Assembly: GCA_035292585.1 (NCBI GenBank)
Contig: DATDPU010000089.1
Location: 62,001-126,000, forward strand
DNA from: DASSFZ01 sp035292585
GTDB lineage: Bacteria > Chloroflexota > Anaerolineae > Fen-1058
DNA length: 64,000 nucleotides
Direction: 5' to 3'
The notes beneath the pieces are model-generated. The model did no database searches. It had not been told where the DNA came from and saw only the letters and a list, made by a program, of their open reading frames with translations. The translations under genes and the position numbers were made by a program. This document shows positions 1 to 13,100 of the stretch, piece by piece. How positions within the stretch are numbered: position 1 is the stretch's first letter; every line of letters starts with the position of its first letter.

Positions 1-103
1 ACTAAAGTGAGCGCCAATAGCACGTGAAGTTCCCACAACCGAATAAGGGCGGAGGAATGCCCGGAGCGACAGCGGGGAAAGAGTTGGCGGTTCGGGGTGT
101 GTG

Positions 104-145
104 CAGTGGCCAGTAGACAGTAATCAGTTGGCAGTAATCTGTAGG
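104..145. repeat. Heptamer array CAGTNNN, intergenic
   Basis: Six consecutive 7-base units, five of form CAGTNNN and one CTGTAGG, run in strict phase. The rest of positions 1-386 shows no convincing gene; the ORFs that cover it lie mostly antisense to the membrane gene that follows. A short palindrome (ACCGGCCGGT-like) lies near 267-277. Confidence 0.7.
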
Positions 146-316
146 CACAGTTGGGAAGCACGTTAAATAGACTGTCTACGCACCGCTGTCAGATCAGCTG
201 ACGGGCTTCTTTCGCCATCATGCGTGCATCTTCCTCTCACCAACCCACCCTGCATGTGGCTGACCGATACCGGCCGGTGGTCAGGACTTGTCCTGTGTCC
301 TTCACCGCTGGCCGGT

Positions 317-345
317 TTTCGTTTCCGGCGATTATCTGGTATAGG
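317..345 (+). promoter_or_regulatory. Weak candidate promoter for the membrane protein/giant protein pair
   Basis: An extended -10 TGGTATAGG ends at 345 and a TTTCGT -35 stands 17 bases upstream. It lies about 45 bases before the first gene of a two-gene unit. The match is only moderate. Confidence 0.35.
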
Positions 346-392
346 TACTCCCAAGTATCTAACCCAATTCGCATTGAAGAGAGGAGATGACC

Positions 393-1145
393 ATGAACAC
401 TGAATCGAGAGACCCACTTTCCCGCTGGTGGTGGCCGGGACAATGGCTGCACATTGTATATGGGGTGTGGGTGGACCAACTGTGGTATTGGAAGAATGTA
501 AGACCGCAGCTACATGGCCGAAGGCAAGGATGGGGATTCGTGATTCAGGGTATGCTCGGAGCAGTGTTAGTCGTTCTGATTTTCTTAGTAGTTTTGCAGG
601 TAGTGGTAGAGGCAACAGGGGGAAGGACACAAAGAGATACGGTACTAATTGTTGTCGCCACTCTCGGCTTGATGTTCATAATGAGTAGTTTTGCGGCCGT
701 AATTGCAGGTGTTGCCAGTGGTATGGTCAGCAGTGTGACGGTTACTATCGCTGTTGGCTTAATCACAAGCATGCTTACAAGCATTGCTCCCGATATTTTT
801 GTCTTCGCTTTGAGAGGGAAGCCAGCTCCATCTCCTGCATTAGATCTCGGAGGGGGCATGTTGATTGTTCTATCCATGATGATCGCAGGTATGGCGGGAG
901 GCGTGAATTCAGGTGTGCTTGAAGGTCGCAATCCTAGGCTATCCGATGTTCTTCTTTTGGCAATAATTGCAAGTATCGTAGGCGGCGTGTGGAATATAGC
1001 CATAACAGTTATTGCAATCTCGGCTTCGGGTCTGGGGCTTTATCTAGGTAATCTTTGGGCTATCCGACAGATCGCGGATATTGACGTTCGCAGGCGTTTA
1101 GCCAATCCAGAAACTCATTTATCAAGTCCTAACAGGGAGATATGA
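393..1145 (+). CDS. Multi-pass membrane protein of unknown function
   Basis: About 250 residues with five or six hydrophobic segments (around residues 50-72, 84-110, 116-135, 158-178, 188-215) and a Trp-rich N-terminus (WWWPGQW) that probably lies at the membrane surface. I do not recognise a family. Two in-frame ATGs exist at 387 and 393. GAGGAG at 381-386 abuts the first and is well spaced (6 bases) from the second, so 393 is preferred. The stop overlaps the giant gene start in an ATGA (1142-1145), which implies translational coupling; it may help export, anchor or stabilise the giant protein. Base composition is lower in G+C than most of the window, like the first 3.3 kb of the next gene. 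Confidence 0.75.
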   Translation: MNTESRDPLSRWWWPGQWLHIVYGVWVDQLWYWKNVRPQLHGRRQGWGFVIQGMLGAVLVVLIFLVVLQVVVEATGGRTQRDTVLIVVATLGLMFIMSSFAAVIAGVASGMVSSVTVTIAVGLITSMLTSIAPDIFVFALRGKPAPSPALDLGGGMLIVLSMMIAGMAGGVNSGVLEGRNPRLSDVLLLAIIASIVGGVWNIAITVIAISASGLGLYLGNLWAIRQIADIDVRRRLANPETHLSSPNREI

Positions 1146-4100
1146 TGGCAATCCATTCGACACACACCTATTCTATAAAGGTTCTGGCTATTGCCCTAAG
1201 CCTTGCCCTAACCTGCTCATTGATTCCGCCTGAAGGGTGGGGGTTGTTATTTGGCGTAGGGACTGTGCAGGCAGCGCCCGCTGATGCTGGTTCATTATCT
1301 GGATTTCCCACCGGCGTTAACTCACCAGGGATGCGAGCGTTTCCGAAAACATCTCTGCCAGATGAGTTCAGCGACCCGAACAATATGGATCTCTTTGCCC
1401 CTGATCGACAGCCTAACGGGATGCTGTTAGATCTTGGCGCAATGCAAGTAAACACACCAAGTGCGCCGTCTTTAGTCAGCAGCCCACTCTCTATCGCTCG
1501 AGTGCAATCGGCTTACAGAGCAACTGATGCTATTTCCCAAACACTAGTGATTACCTTTGTCGTGACCAACAACCGATTACCAGTCTCTTCGCTCCAGATA
1601 CCTATCTCGGCAACCATTACGGATACGCTTGCAGCATTCTCAGCGATTGACTTGTCCAACGATCCGAATACTATCCATAACGTGTTGCTACATGACACAT
1701 TGATCGGTGATGATATATTTATTTCCTCTTTCCCTATACCAGACCAAGACGGAACACAGTATGCATGGAACTTGGGCGACATTCCACCCTTGGCTAGTGT
1801 CACTGCTACGCTAGTCTTGAGTGCATCGATGCCAATTACGGTCTTCACTGACCTTGATATAGGTGCGACCGTGCGGGGAATGCTCCAAGGCCATCCAGTA
1901 AGCACTCGGGCACAGCCCGTTGGCCTAGTTCCTAACGCTATCAACGGCGAGCCACTCGGCAATTGGCTGAAATGGACGATAGATGCTGACAAGTACGAAG
2001 AATACATGTTGGCCAAAGCAGCGGAACTTGGACAGGATCCTGTACGCATGTTCGAGTACGTCCGCTCGCTAGGGTACGAGTCCTACCAAGGCTCCTTACG
2101 TGGCACGCGAGGCACTCTATGGAGTGAGGCGGGCAACTCACTTGACCAAGCCAGTCTATTGATCGCCATGTTGCGTGCCAGCGGCATACCCAGTCGCTAC
2201 CGACACGGCACGCTAAATGCCACACGGGCGCAAGAACTTGTACTTTCAATGTTCCCGAAGGCCAGTCAAGTCGTTGGTAACATTCCACAGGGTATCGAGA
2301 TTAGCAACCCGGCAAGCGATTCCAATCTTCTGGCAGAAATACAAGATCACTGGTGGGTGGAGGCCTATCTGCTTGGCCTGGGTTGGATTGACCTTGATCC
2401 GTCATTCCAGAATGCGAGTATTGGACAACGCTTTGTCTCAGATGGCAGCATAGCAACTGATGGCACAGATCGCATTGCTGAGGTGCCGGATAATCTACGA
2501 CACAAGGTGACTATTACTATAAAAATCGAGAAATGGGACATGCTTTCAAGTCTCTCTGGTGGAGTATCTTACGCATATCCGCTGGCCCGCACGTTCAATG
2601 CTGTAGAATTGGTCGGCAACCCAGTCATATTAGGTCACTTGGTGAACACCGACGCGATGGGCGGGATGGTCTTTTGGCGTATACAGCGTACTTATACCCC
2701 GTACTTTGCCGTGGGCGATTTTGAGGCGCTCATTGAGGGTCAATCCTTCCAAGAGTTGGTTTCCAACTTTCCCTTCGGCAACTTTGTCACCACTGGCGAG
2801 TGGATGCAGTTCGACATACAAGATGTAGATGGAAACGTAGAGCACTACGAACGGGAAATTGTTGACCGAATAGGATTCGACAAACGCCAAACTGAGGGAA
2901 CATTGGATATTGGCAAGGACGTAGGCACCAATCCTATAGTGACCGAGTTTGACATGTTCACGATGCTGCTCATGGGCAGTGACACATTGCCATTGCCTGA
3001 CCTGCTTCGGCGAACTGGACCTGCCTTGCTCTCTACTTTTGCCCAGGGTGAGAAATACCTTGACCTGCCGGAAACGCCGGCAACCTCCGACGATGGAAAA
3101 CTTTTGCAAGAGGCCCGAAACGCTGTTCGGAAAATGACGCTCCAATTCACCAGCGCTATGCTCCTTGCCTTTGCGTCGTCTTCTACACTTGCCACACGTG
3201 GCTTAGGACTTGCCATGCTGACGAAAGCCTATCACGACTCTCCAAATATTGTCATCGGCTCATACACCATACAACTAGGCGAATCGGGCGGACCAGAAGG
3301 CAAAGCACTGGTTGCACTCGATCTGTTACGTCATAAACGACGGGTGATAGCCGCCCCAGGTCAAGCAAAAAGAGCAGAATTTGTTACCCGATATGTATAT
3401 GGAATCGCAGATGCTGCTTTAGAGTCTCAAATGATAAAAAATGTGCTGGGTGATGAATCCAGGCCGGTTTTATCAGTCGCTGATGTGATGACAGTTGCAC
3501 AGGCATCGGAGATTCCACTCAGAGCGATCAGTGGATTTAATTTAGATGACTTGGCTGACCTAACGATCTCGGCTGAGGCCAAAGCACGCATCAAGGCAGC
3601 CGTAGCCGGGTCCGATCGGATACTTGTCCTTGTGCCAGAAAGAATGGTTACCTTAGGCAGTATTCAAACTGTTGGATGGTGGCAAATCGATCTTGTATCT
3701 GGCGAGACTAACAGTGTAATGGAAGATGGTCTCCACCAATCCCTCGGCCAATATGCTAAGATAGCACTCATTAGTTTTGGCAGTGCCTTTGTTGTGGCTG
3801 TTGCCTATCGGATAATCTTTAAAGCGGCGGCAACTTTTCTTGGCTGGGGACTCATTGCTTTAGGAGTATTCGGTAACACCCAGAAGGAGTATATACCCGG
3901 ATATCAGCGGTTCAAATCATATGTTAACTCGGCTTTTGGCTATGGCGCTGCATTGGTCGGCGCAGGCTATGCAAAAGCCGTGGACACGATAAAGGAGAAG
4001 CTTATACAACATCTCACTACTTACACAGGCAGCAGTCTGGGCGTAGCGGTAGTAATGTTTATATCTCAGCTGGCGGGATTCATAGCGGGGAGTATCGTGG

Positions 4101-7100
4101 CTGACCAGATCTTGGAGCAGTTTAAGTATGACTCCTCTAGTGGAGGATGGTCGGGAATGCCGATAATTGACCCTCCCCTATCCCCGCAACTGCTCAATCG
4201 TCATGCTCAGGCCTTAGCTGTTCATGACGACGGCTACGCCAGCGCAGCCATATCAATGGTGGGTACAATAGGTACTTCCTCTGCTCCATTAGTGGCCACT
4301 CTGCAAACAAGTCATAACACCATCGTGAATGCTCTGCATGCTACATGGGTCTCTCCAGGTTTCAACACTCTGAGCTTTACGGCGTTCGACGGTTCCTCAT
4401 CGCAACTCTATTCTGCTGACGGCGCATTGCTTGCCTCCGGTATTGTCCAGGCAACACCCATTTTGTCTCCATCTCAGGCCCTGACGCGACGCAGCGCGCC
4501 CTTTTATGCCCTCTCCTCCACCGGCTCCTCCTCCTTCTACGCCCCCGCCGTGACCGGCCTGGGCGCAGGCAGCAACTGGCTCACGTACACCGCGCAACTC
4601 ACCTCCACGCAGCCGTACACGCTCGAACTGCGCGATGTCATCGTCACCGTCACGTCCCCCCTGCCAGCGGGGGGGACCACAGGGGGGGTCTACACCGGTT
4701 CGTTCACGCTCGTCACGACGGACACCACCACCATCGAAGGCTTCGGCCACACGGCTGTGCCGAACTTCGCCGACGCAGCCTACATGCAGGCCGACGACGC
4801 GCACCTGATCATCGGCCCGGCGAGCGGGGCATTCCTCGTCGGCGGCGAGCCGGTCGATGCCAGCAACGGCGTCGCCATCGCCGGGTACACCGGCCCGCTC
4901 ACCATCACCGAGGAGAGCGAGACGCTCGACCGCATCGAGCTCTCCGGCGACGCCTCGTTCTTCACGCTCGCCACCTCGCCCACTTCCACCATCGCCCCTC
5001 CCCCTGCCCCAGCGGGGGGAGCCGGAGGGGGGTCCTCCGTCAATTTCAACGCCGTCGTCTCGGCCAACTTCGCCGACACGTACACGACGACGGTCGAAGC
5101 GCCGCCCGGCTGGAACGTCGAACTCGACGCGACCGGGCTGATCACCGCCACGCCGCCGCTCGGCGCGGAACCGGGCGACTACACGATCCTCGTTACCGCG
5201 CAGTCGGGCCTGTACCCCGACCTGTTCGCGTCCGCCGTCCACACCGTCACGACGACGGCCTTCCAGGGCATGGCGCTGGCGGTCAACCCCGACCCGCTCA
5301 TCACCGTCCCCTGGGGTCCCACTCCCCCTGCGCCAGCGGGGGGAGCCGGAGGGGGGTTGGGGCCACTCCCCGGCGATACGAACAACGGCCAACCCCAAAT
5401 CCCTGGCGCGGCGTTCACGATCGACATCACGAATACCTCGACCGTGTCGCACACGTTTGCGATCGATGTGACCGGCCTGCCCGATGGCTGGCTGATCCTC
5501 AGCGGCGCGGAATGTAGGGGCGCATCCCCATGCGCTCCTACCTCCATCACGCTCAGCTTGCCCGCAGGCGGCGTCGGCCAGATCGGGCTGTACATCCAGC
5601 CCCAGCCCGACGCGCTGCCGCCCGCCGGCGCGAGTTACGGCTTCACCGTCAACGCGACGGCAATCGATAACCCCTCATTGACGCAAAGCGCCTCGCGGAC
5701 GTTCGTCGTCCCGGCGATGGCCTTCAGCCAGGTCACGGCTCAACCTGCGCTCGTCTACAGCTCGCCCGGTCTCACAACGACATTCGATGTCGGCCTGCGC
5801 AATGTCGGCAACGCCGCCGGCGCTCTAACTCTATTTCACACTCTCCCTATCAGCACGTGGACGGCTTCGCTCGCCCAACCGCCCGCGCTCGACGCCGGTG
5901 AAGCGTTCACGCAGAGCGTGACGCTCGAAACACCCGATGGCGACCTGGGCCGCGACTACACGTTGAGCATCGGAGCGCCTTCGGGCGCGTACACGCAGAC
6001 TGTGCACGTCGCTGTGCGCATGGTCGGCCCGAACGCCTACACCGCGCACGATGTCGCCGCGGTCGTATCCGGCCTGGGCGACGACCCGCTCTCGGCGGCG
6101 CTCACGCAAGTGGGCATCACCGTCGATGCGTTGGAGCAGGGTTGCGACGCAACCTGCCCGGCTGGCCTGCGCGAGAACGCGGCCAACGCCGCGCAGACCG
6201 TCGCGGATCAGCTCGCGCCCTATCCGCTATTGAGCGAGCGCGCCGCCGAGTTCGCGGCAATCGCCGCCGACCTGCGCGCGCATGATACATTTGCGGATGT
6301 CGCCGCCGACCTCGTCGAGTTGCGCGACACGCTCACCGCGCTGCGCGATGAGCTGCTGCGCCTGGCAGCGCACGCCGTCACGCTCGACGTGCAACCCGGC
6401 GCGCAAGTCACGCTCCCGTCGCTGCCGGTGACCTACACCATCGACCTGGCCGCGCGCGGCAACACGGTCACGACATACGACCTCTCGGTAACCGGCCTGC
6501 CCGCCGACATGCCCTACGCCCTACGCAACACGCAATACTCCCTCTCTCCCGGCCAATCCGCCTCGGCCTCTCTCGTCATCACCCCGACCGCGCTCGGCGT
6601 CTATCCCTTCACCGTCACGGTCACCGCTCTCCCCCTGCCTGCGGGGGGAGCCGGAGGGGGGTCGCTCGTCCGCATTGAGCGGCCGCTCGGCCTGCGCGCC
6701 GTGGATGCCTTTGCCAGGATAACCGAAGTGCGCGCCGACCCGGCCTTCGTCGAAACCGGCTCGAGCTCGACCGAGCTCTCGGTGCATATTGCGAACGTCG
6801 CCAACTGGCGCATGACCGGCCAGGTGGAGACGGACGTGCTCGCGCCGGACGGCGCATCGGTCTTCAGCGGCACGACGCCAATCACCCTCTCGCTGATCGA
6901 CGCCAACAACACCTTCGACCTGGGCACATTGAACACCACCGGCTTCGTCACCGGCGTCTACACCGTCAACGTCGCCCTTAATCTCCAACCTCCAACCTCC
7001 AACTTCCAACCTCCAACTTCCAACCTCCAACCTCCAACTTCCAACTTCGGGCTGTTCAGCGTCGGCCAGGGCATCAGCGCCACCGCCGGCGTCGCGCCGG

Positions 7101-10100
7101 CAATCGTCGCCCCCGGCGATGCGATCGTCACCACGACGATCACGACCGAGCGCACGGCCTTCGATGTCGGCACTCCCCCTGCGCCAGCGGGGGGAGCCGG
7201 AGGGGGGTACACCACCACCGTCACCGTCACCGCGCCCGCGAACGCCTCCAACAACAACTCGGCTGTCGGCGCACCGCTCAGCTTAGCTGCCGGCACCTAC
7301 GACGTGATCATAGCCGACGGCGCAATCCGCCGCTCGGTCAGCGGCCCGTGGTACGACACCATTCAGGCCAGCGTATACTTCACCTCCACGCCGGTCATGA
7401 CCTACTGGCTGGGCTACGGCGTAGATGCCTTCACCGGCGGCTCGCCGACCGCGCTCGAAGCCCTCGCCCTCAATCGCGACAAATTCGTGCGCGTCTATTT
7501 GCCCCAGCCGGCCACGCTGCGCTTTTGGATCCACGACCCCTCGCCATCCGATTCGAGCGGCGCGATCGCATTGACTGTTCGCCAGAGGTTCGAGGCCAGC
7601 GCCTCGCTCAATCGCCGCGTCGAGGGCGCGCTTGGCCTGGCCATTCCGCGCCAGCAAGCGGAGACGCTCGCCTACGATCAACGACCGATCGAAGGCAGTT
7701 TCTCCAGCAACTGGCCGATGAACAACGAGTGCAACGCCTGCCACGTCCAATCGCAAGCGTTGATCGGTCTGGGCGACGTGGCGCGCAAGTTGCCGGTCAA
7801 CCTCGGCGATCCGGAGACGATGGATGCGCTGCACGCCTACCTGGTCGGTTGGACGCAAGCCGATGGTCGGGTCGGCCAACCGAATGATGATCCGCTCGTG
7901 CAGGCGACCCTGGCCTTCTGGAGTCTCGCCCAGGATACCGTCCGCTTGGCCGCCATGCCCGCGCCCGACCTGCGTCCGGCCGGCATCCAACGCTACGAAG
8001 ACAACCACGCCGGCTTGCGTTACAACGGCCGGCCGTTCATCGGCTCTATCAATTGGGTACGCATGACGTCGCCGATCGCCAGCGCCGGTTACGCCGCGCG
8101 CTCGAAGACCGCCGGCGATACCGTCTCGCTCGACTTCAGCGGCGGCTGGCTCGGCGCCGGCTTCGTGTCCAGTCTCTCCGGCGGCAAAGTCGAGGTGTTC
8201 GTCGACGGCGTCAGCTACGGCGTCATCGACACTTATGCGCGGAACGAGCGACCCTTCAGCCGCTACTTCAACCTGGCCGACGCCGGCGCCCACACGCTCG
8301 AGTTGAAGGTGCTGGGCCAGCGCAATCCCTTCGCATCCGACAACTGGGTGAACTTCGATTATATCGACACCTGGGATGGGACACTCATGCCGGATGGCCG
8401 CTTCGAAGAAAGCGACGCGCGTGTCCGCACCGGTTCCGGCTGGCTACAGGATTCGGGCTTCGCCGGCGCCAGCGGCGGCAAGTTCTGGAAAGCCGGCAGC
8501 GGCCACAGCGCCTGGTTCCCGTTCACCGGCGACTCGGTAACGTACCAGGCGGTGACGCTCGGCACACCCCTCATTCAATCGCTGCAGGTCGAGATTCTGA
8601 TCGACGGCGAATCGCGTGGCCGCTTCAGCCTGTGGAGCCCGACGACGGTCACCCGCACGTTCAGTTTCGATGGGTTGGGCGCCGGGCCGCACGTGCTGCA
8701 GGTGCGCGGCTATCGTAGCGAGGCGCGTGTGGATGCCTTCATCACACCCGGCATCCCGCCCTTCGTCACACCCACGACGCCCACCGGCATCGTGCGCTAC
8801 GAGGAGGACGATCCCGCCGTGCGCCTCAACGGCGCTGCCAGCGATGTCGCGCCGGGCAGCTGGTTGTTATACGGCGAGGCTTACGCCAGCCAGGGCTACG
8901 CGGCTCAAACCGACGTGGCCGGCAACACCGTCAGCCTGGCCTTCAGCGGCACGTGGGCGGCGTTCGGCTATATCGCCAACAGCAGCGCCGGCAAGGTCGA
9001 AGTCTTCATCGACGGCCTCAGCCAGGGCGTGATCGATACGTATGCTCGCGCCCCGGTGAATCGCACCGCCCTCTTCGAGAGTCTGGCTGGCGGGCCGCAC
9101 ACCATCGAGGTGCGCGCGCTGCCCATCAGCCAAAAGAATCCGTTCTCCAGCGGCAACCGCTTCCACTTCGACTACTTCGATACCTGGGATGGCGCACCGC
9201 TGCCGGGTGGCCGCTTCGAGGAAAGCGACAGCCGGGTGTTGGGCGGCGGCATCGGCTGGATGCTCGACACTTCCTTCAGCGGCGCGAGCGGCGGCCAGTT
9301 CTGGAGGGCCGATCGCAATATCTGGTTCCCGTTCACCGGCGACTCGGTGACGTATCAGGCGGTGACCTTCAACTCAAGCGCGATTCAAGTGCACGAAGTC
9401 GAAGTGCTGATCGATGGGCAGTCGCGCGGCCTCTTCGACCTGTGGAGCCAAACGCCCGTCACGCGCACGTTCAGTTTCGACGGGCTGGGACCTGGACTGC
9501 ACATGCTGCAGGTGCGCAGCTATCGCGGCGAGGCGCGCGTGGATGCCTTCATCACGCCGGGCATCCCACCCTTCATCACACCCACGACGCCCACCGGCAT
9601 CGTGCGCTACGAGGAAGATGACGCAGCACTGCGCTTCAACGGTGCAAGCCTCGATCAAGCGCCCACCAACTGGAACATCTCGACGGATAACACCGCCAGC
9701 GGCGGCTATATCGCTTACACGGATGCGACCAACAACATGGTCGGTCTGGCGTTCACCGGCAGCTGGGTCTCGCTGGGTTACGTGGCCTATTCCAACGCAG
9801 GCCAGGTCGAGGCCTTCATCGACGGCGTCAGCCAGGGGGTGGTGGATACCTACAGCCGGACACCGACCAGCCGCAGCGTCGTCTACAGTGGGCTGGCGGA
9901 CACAACGCACACGCTCGAGGTGCGCGTGCTCCCTTCTAGCCAGAAGAATCCCTTCTCCAATGGCAACCGCTTCCACTTCGATTACTTTGACGCCTGGGAC
10001 GGCGCGGCCATGCCGGAGGGCCGCTTCGAGGAAAGCGACGCGCGCGTTCGGTCAACCATCAATTGGCAGCAGGATACTTCCTTCAGCGGCGCCAGCGGCG

Positions 10101-13100
10101 GCAAGTTCTGGCGCGGCGGCGCCAACGCTTGGTTCCCGTTCACCGGCGACTCGGTGACGTATCAGGCGGTGACCATCGCCTCCGGCTCGGTTCAAGCGTA
10201 CCAAGTCGAAGTGTTGATCGACGGCGAGTCGCGCGGCGCCTTCAATGTGTGGAGCACGGCGGTGCAAACGCGCACATTCAGTTTCGAGGGCTTGGGCGCC
10301 GGGCCGCACGTGTTGCAGGTGCGCAGTTATCGCGGCGAGGCGCGTGTGGATGCCTTCATCACACCCGGCATCCCGCCATTCGTCACGCCGCCCGCGCCGA
10401 CCGGCATCGTGCGCTACGAGGAAGACGACCCCGGCGTGACCTTCAACGGCGCAGACCTCGATCGAGCGCCCACCAACTGGTCTGTTGCGACGGATAACTA
10501 TGCGAGCAGCGGCTATATCGCTTACACGGATGCGACCAACAACACGGTCGGTCTGGCGTTCACCGGCACGTGGGTCGCGCTCGGCTATACTGCCTATTCC
10601 AACGCAGGCCAGGTCGAGGTCTTCATCGACGGCGTCAGCCAAGGAGTCATAGATACCTACAACGCCAGCCCAACCAACCGCAGCGTCGTGTATGCCGACC
10701 TGACGCCTGGCGCGCACACGATCGCGGTCCGCACGCTCGGCCAGCGCAATTCGTCATCCAGCGGCAACCGCTTCCACTTCGACTACTTCGACATTTGGGA
10801 CGGCAGCGCGCTATCCGGCGGCCGGTTCGAGGAAGGCAGCCCACGCCTGCTAGACGGCGTCGGTTGGATACTCGATACCTCCTTCAGCGGCGCGAGCGGC
10901 GGCAAGTTCTGGCGCGGCGGCAACAACGCCTGGTTCCCCTTCACCGGCGACTCGGTCACGTACGAAGCGGTCACGAACAACTCGCCCACGGCCAACGTCG
11001 AAGTGCTGCTCGACGGCGTCAGCCGGGGGCCATTCAGCCTGTACAACGCGACGACCATCACCCGCGCCTTCACTTTCGATGGCCTAACGGCCGGGCCGCA
11101 CGTGCTCCAGGTGCGCGCATTGACCGGCGAGGCGCGCATTGATGCCTTTAGCGCCAACAGCGCCGTCGCGCCGCCAACGGCGACGCCGACGTCCACCCCG
11201 ACGCCAACCGATACACCTACATCTACCTCTACGCCGACACCGACCGAGACCGCTACACCTTCGCAGACATCGGCGCCCACACCGACCGATACGCTGACGC
11301 CGGCCGCTACCGCTGCGCCTTCGCAGACATCGGTACCTACATCCACCGACACACCGACGCCTACATTTACACCCGAACCGGCGTCGACCGAGACCCCGAC
11401 CCCAACAGCGACCACCGACGGTGGACAAGGGGGCGGTCAGCCGGGTGGCAGCAGTCCCCGGCTCCTGGCCATCGGCGACCCATCCTCTATGATCTTCCGC
11501 GCTGCATCCCTTCCCAGCGCCGGAGCAACCCTGGCGCTCCAGGCTACCGTCTTCGCCCGGCCAGAACGATTCGAACCGAAACACCCGCAACCGGCATCGC
11601 TCGATTCGGGCGCAACCCTTCACGCATCATCCCTCGCCCTGCCCGCGCTCGACAGCCCGATCACGGACACGACCGCGCTGATCAGCATGACGACCTATCT
11701 GCTCAACCAGCGCACGGCGGACGGTGTGTGGCCGCCGCCGGCCACGCGCGGCGGCGAGCCGGTCACCTGGTGGTGGAGCGATACGCCCGTCGCCGGTCGC
11801 AGCCCGGCGCTGACCGCCTACAACATCGTCGGGCTGGGCAAGTTGTACGACCTGACCGGGAACATCACCTACCGCGAGGCCATGACCCGCGCCGCGCAGA
11901 CGATGGTGACCTGGTCGTATACCAACTCGCACTCGACGGCGCTGCACGAGATCATCGGGCTGCACACCGCGCTGCCCTACGTGCAAGATTCGGCGCTCGC
12001 CACGCAGGTCGAAGCGCGCACGATAGAGATCGCGGATTACCTGCGCGCTAATCAGAATCCCGACGGCGGCTGGAGCCGCAACGTGTACACCACGACCTCC
12101 GACCCACTGCCGACCGCCGGTGTGCTGTACGCGCTGTCGCTGCTTCAGCCGGCCAGCACCGACCCATCGCTGCTGCAGGCAACCGAGTATCTCTTGCGGG
12201 CGCAGCGCGGCGATGGGCAATGGCCGTCGCTGTATCAGGATGACAATACCCGGCCGATCATGACCACCACCTGGGTGGATATCAGCTTACCGTGGATTTA
12301 CGAAGTCCTGAGCAGCTACTCGATCGACCTGGCGCACTCCGTGCCGCTGAGCGGCGTAACGGCTCTGACGGACACCTTCAGCCCGCCGGCCACAACCAGC
12401 GTCGGCGTAGACGAAGTCGTTTACGGCTGGCGCTACAACCAAACCGAGGCCGAGCGCATCCGGTCGTCCTCGTTCGCCAGCCGGCTGACGGGCTTGTTGC
12501 CTGGCGAAGTGCGCCAGGTATCCAATGGCACGCTCGTCTCGTATGCGATTGAGGGTGGAAGCAACACCCTCGCCCTGCCGCCGCTGTATGTGCAGGCTAT
12601 GCATATCATCGGCGTCGAACCGGGCGCGCGCATCGCTGCGCCGGGCGAAGCCGTGGTGTACGATGTCGTGCTGTTCAATCCGGGCGATGCGGCCGATGAA
12701 TTCACGCTGTCAGTCGGCGGCCTGCCCGCGGCGTGGGTCGATCTGCCAGCAACCGTCCTGCTCGACGCAGGTCACACCCAAACCGTCACACTCACCGTTC
12801 GTCCGGAGCCAGATGCCGCGCTGGGCGAGCAAGCGTTCATCGTCATCGCCGAAACGAACGCGGGTGGACGCGACGCCGCCTCCGCGTCCCTCACAGTGGC
12901 CGACCCGTTAGACCTGAGCATCACACCGAAACTGGCGGCGGCGAGCAACGACCAGGTCGTCACCTACACGCTCACCATCTCCAATCTCGAATCGGACGCG
13001 CGCACGTACACGCTCTCCACCGACGGTCTCTCACCGAACGTTGTGGTTCTCCCCGGCAGCGTCGATGTCGCCGCCGGGCAAGCGGTGACCGTCCCGCTAG

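Noticed and set aside
1..386. Coding region at the left edge
   Set aside because: The overlapping ORFs are mostly antisense to the next gene and have no family likeness; a heptamer array and weak promoter are the only signals.
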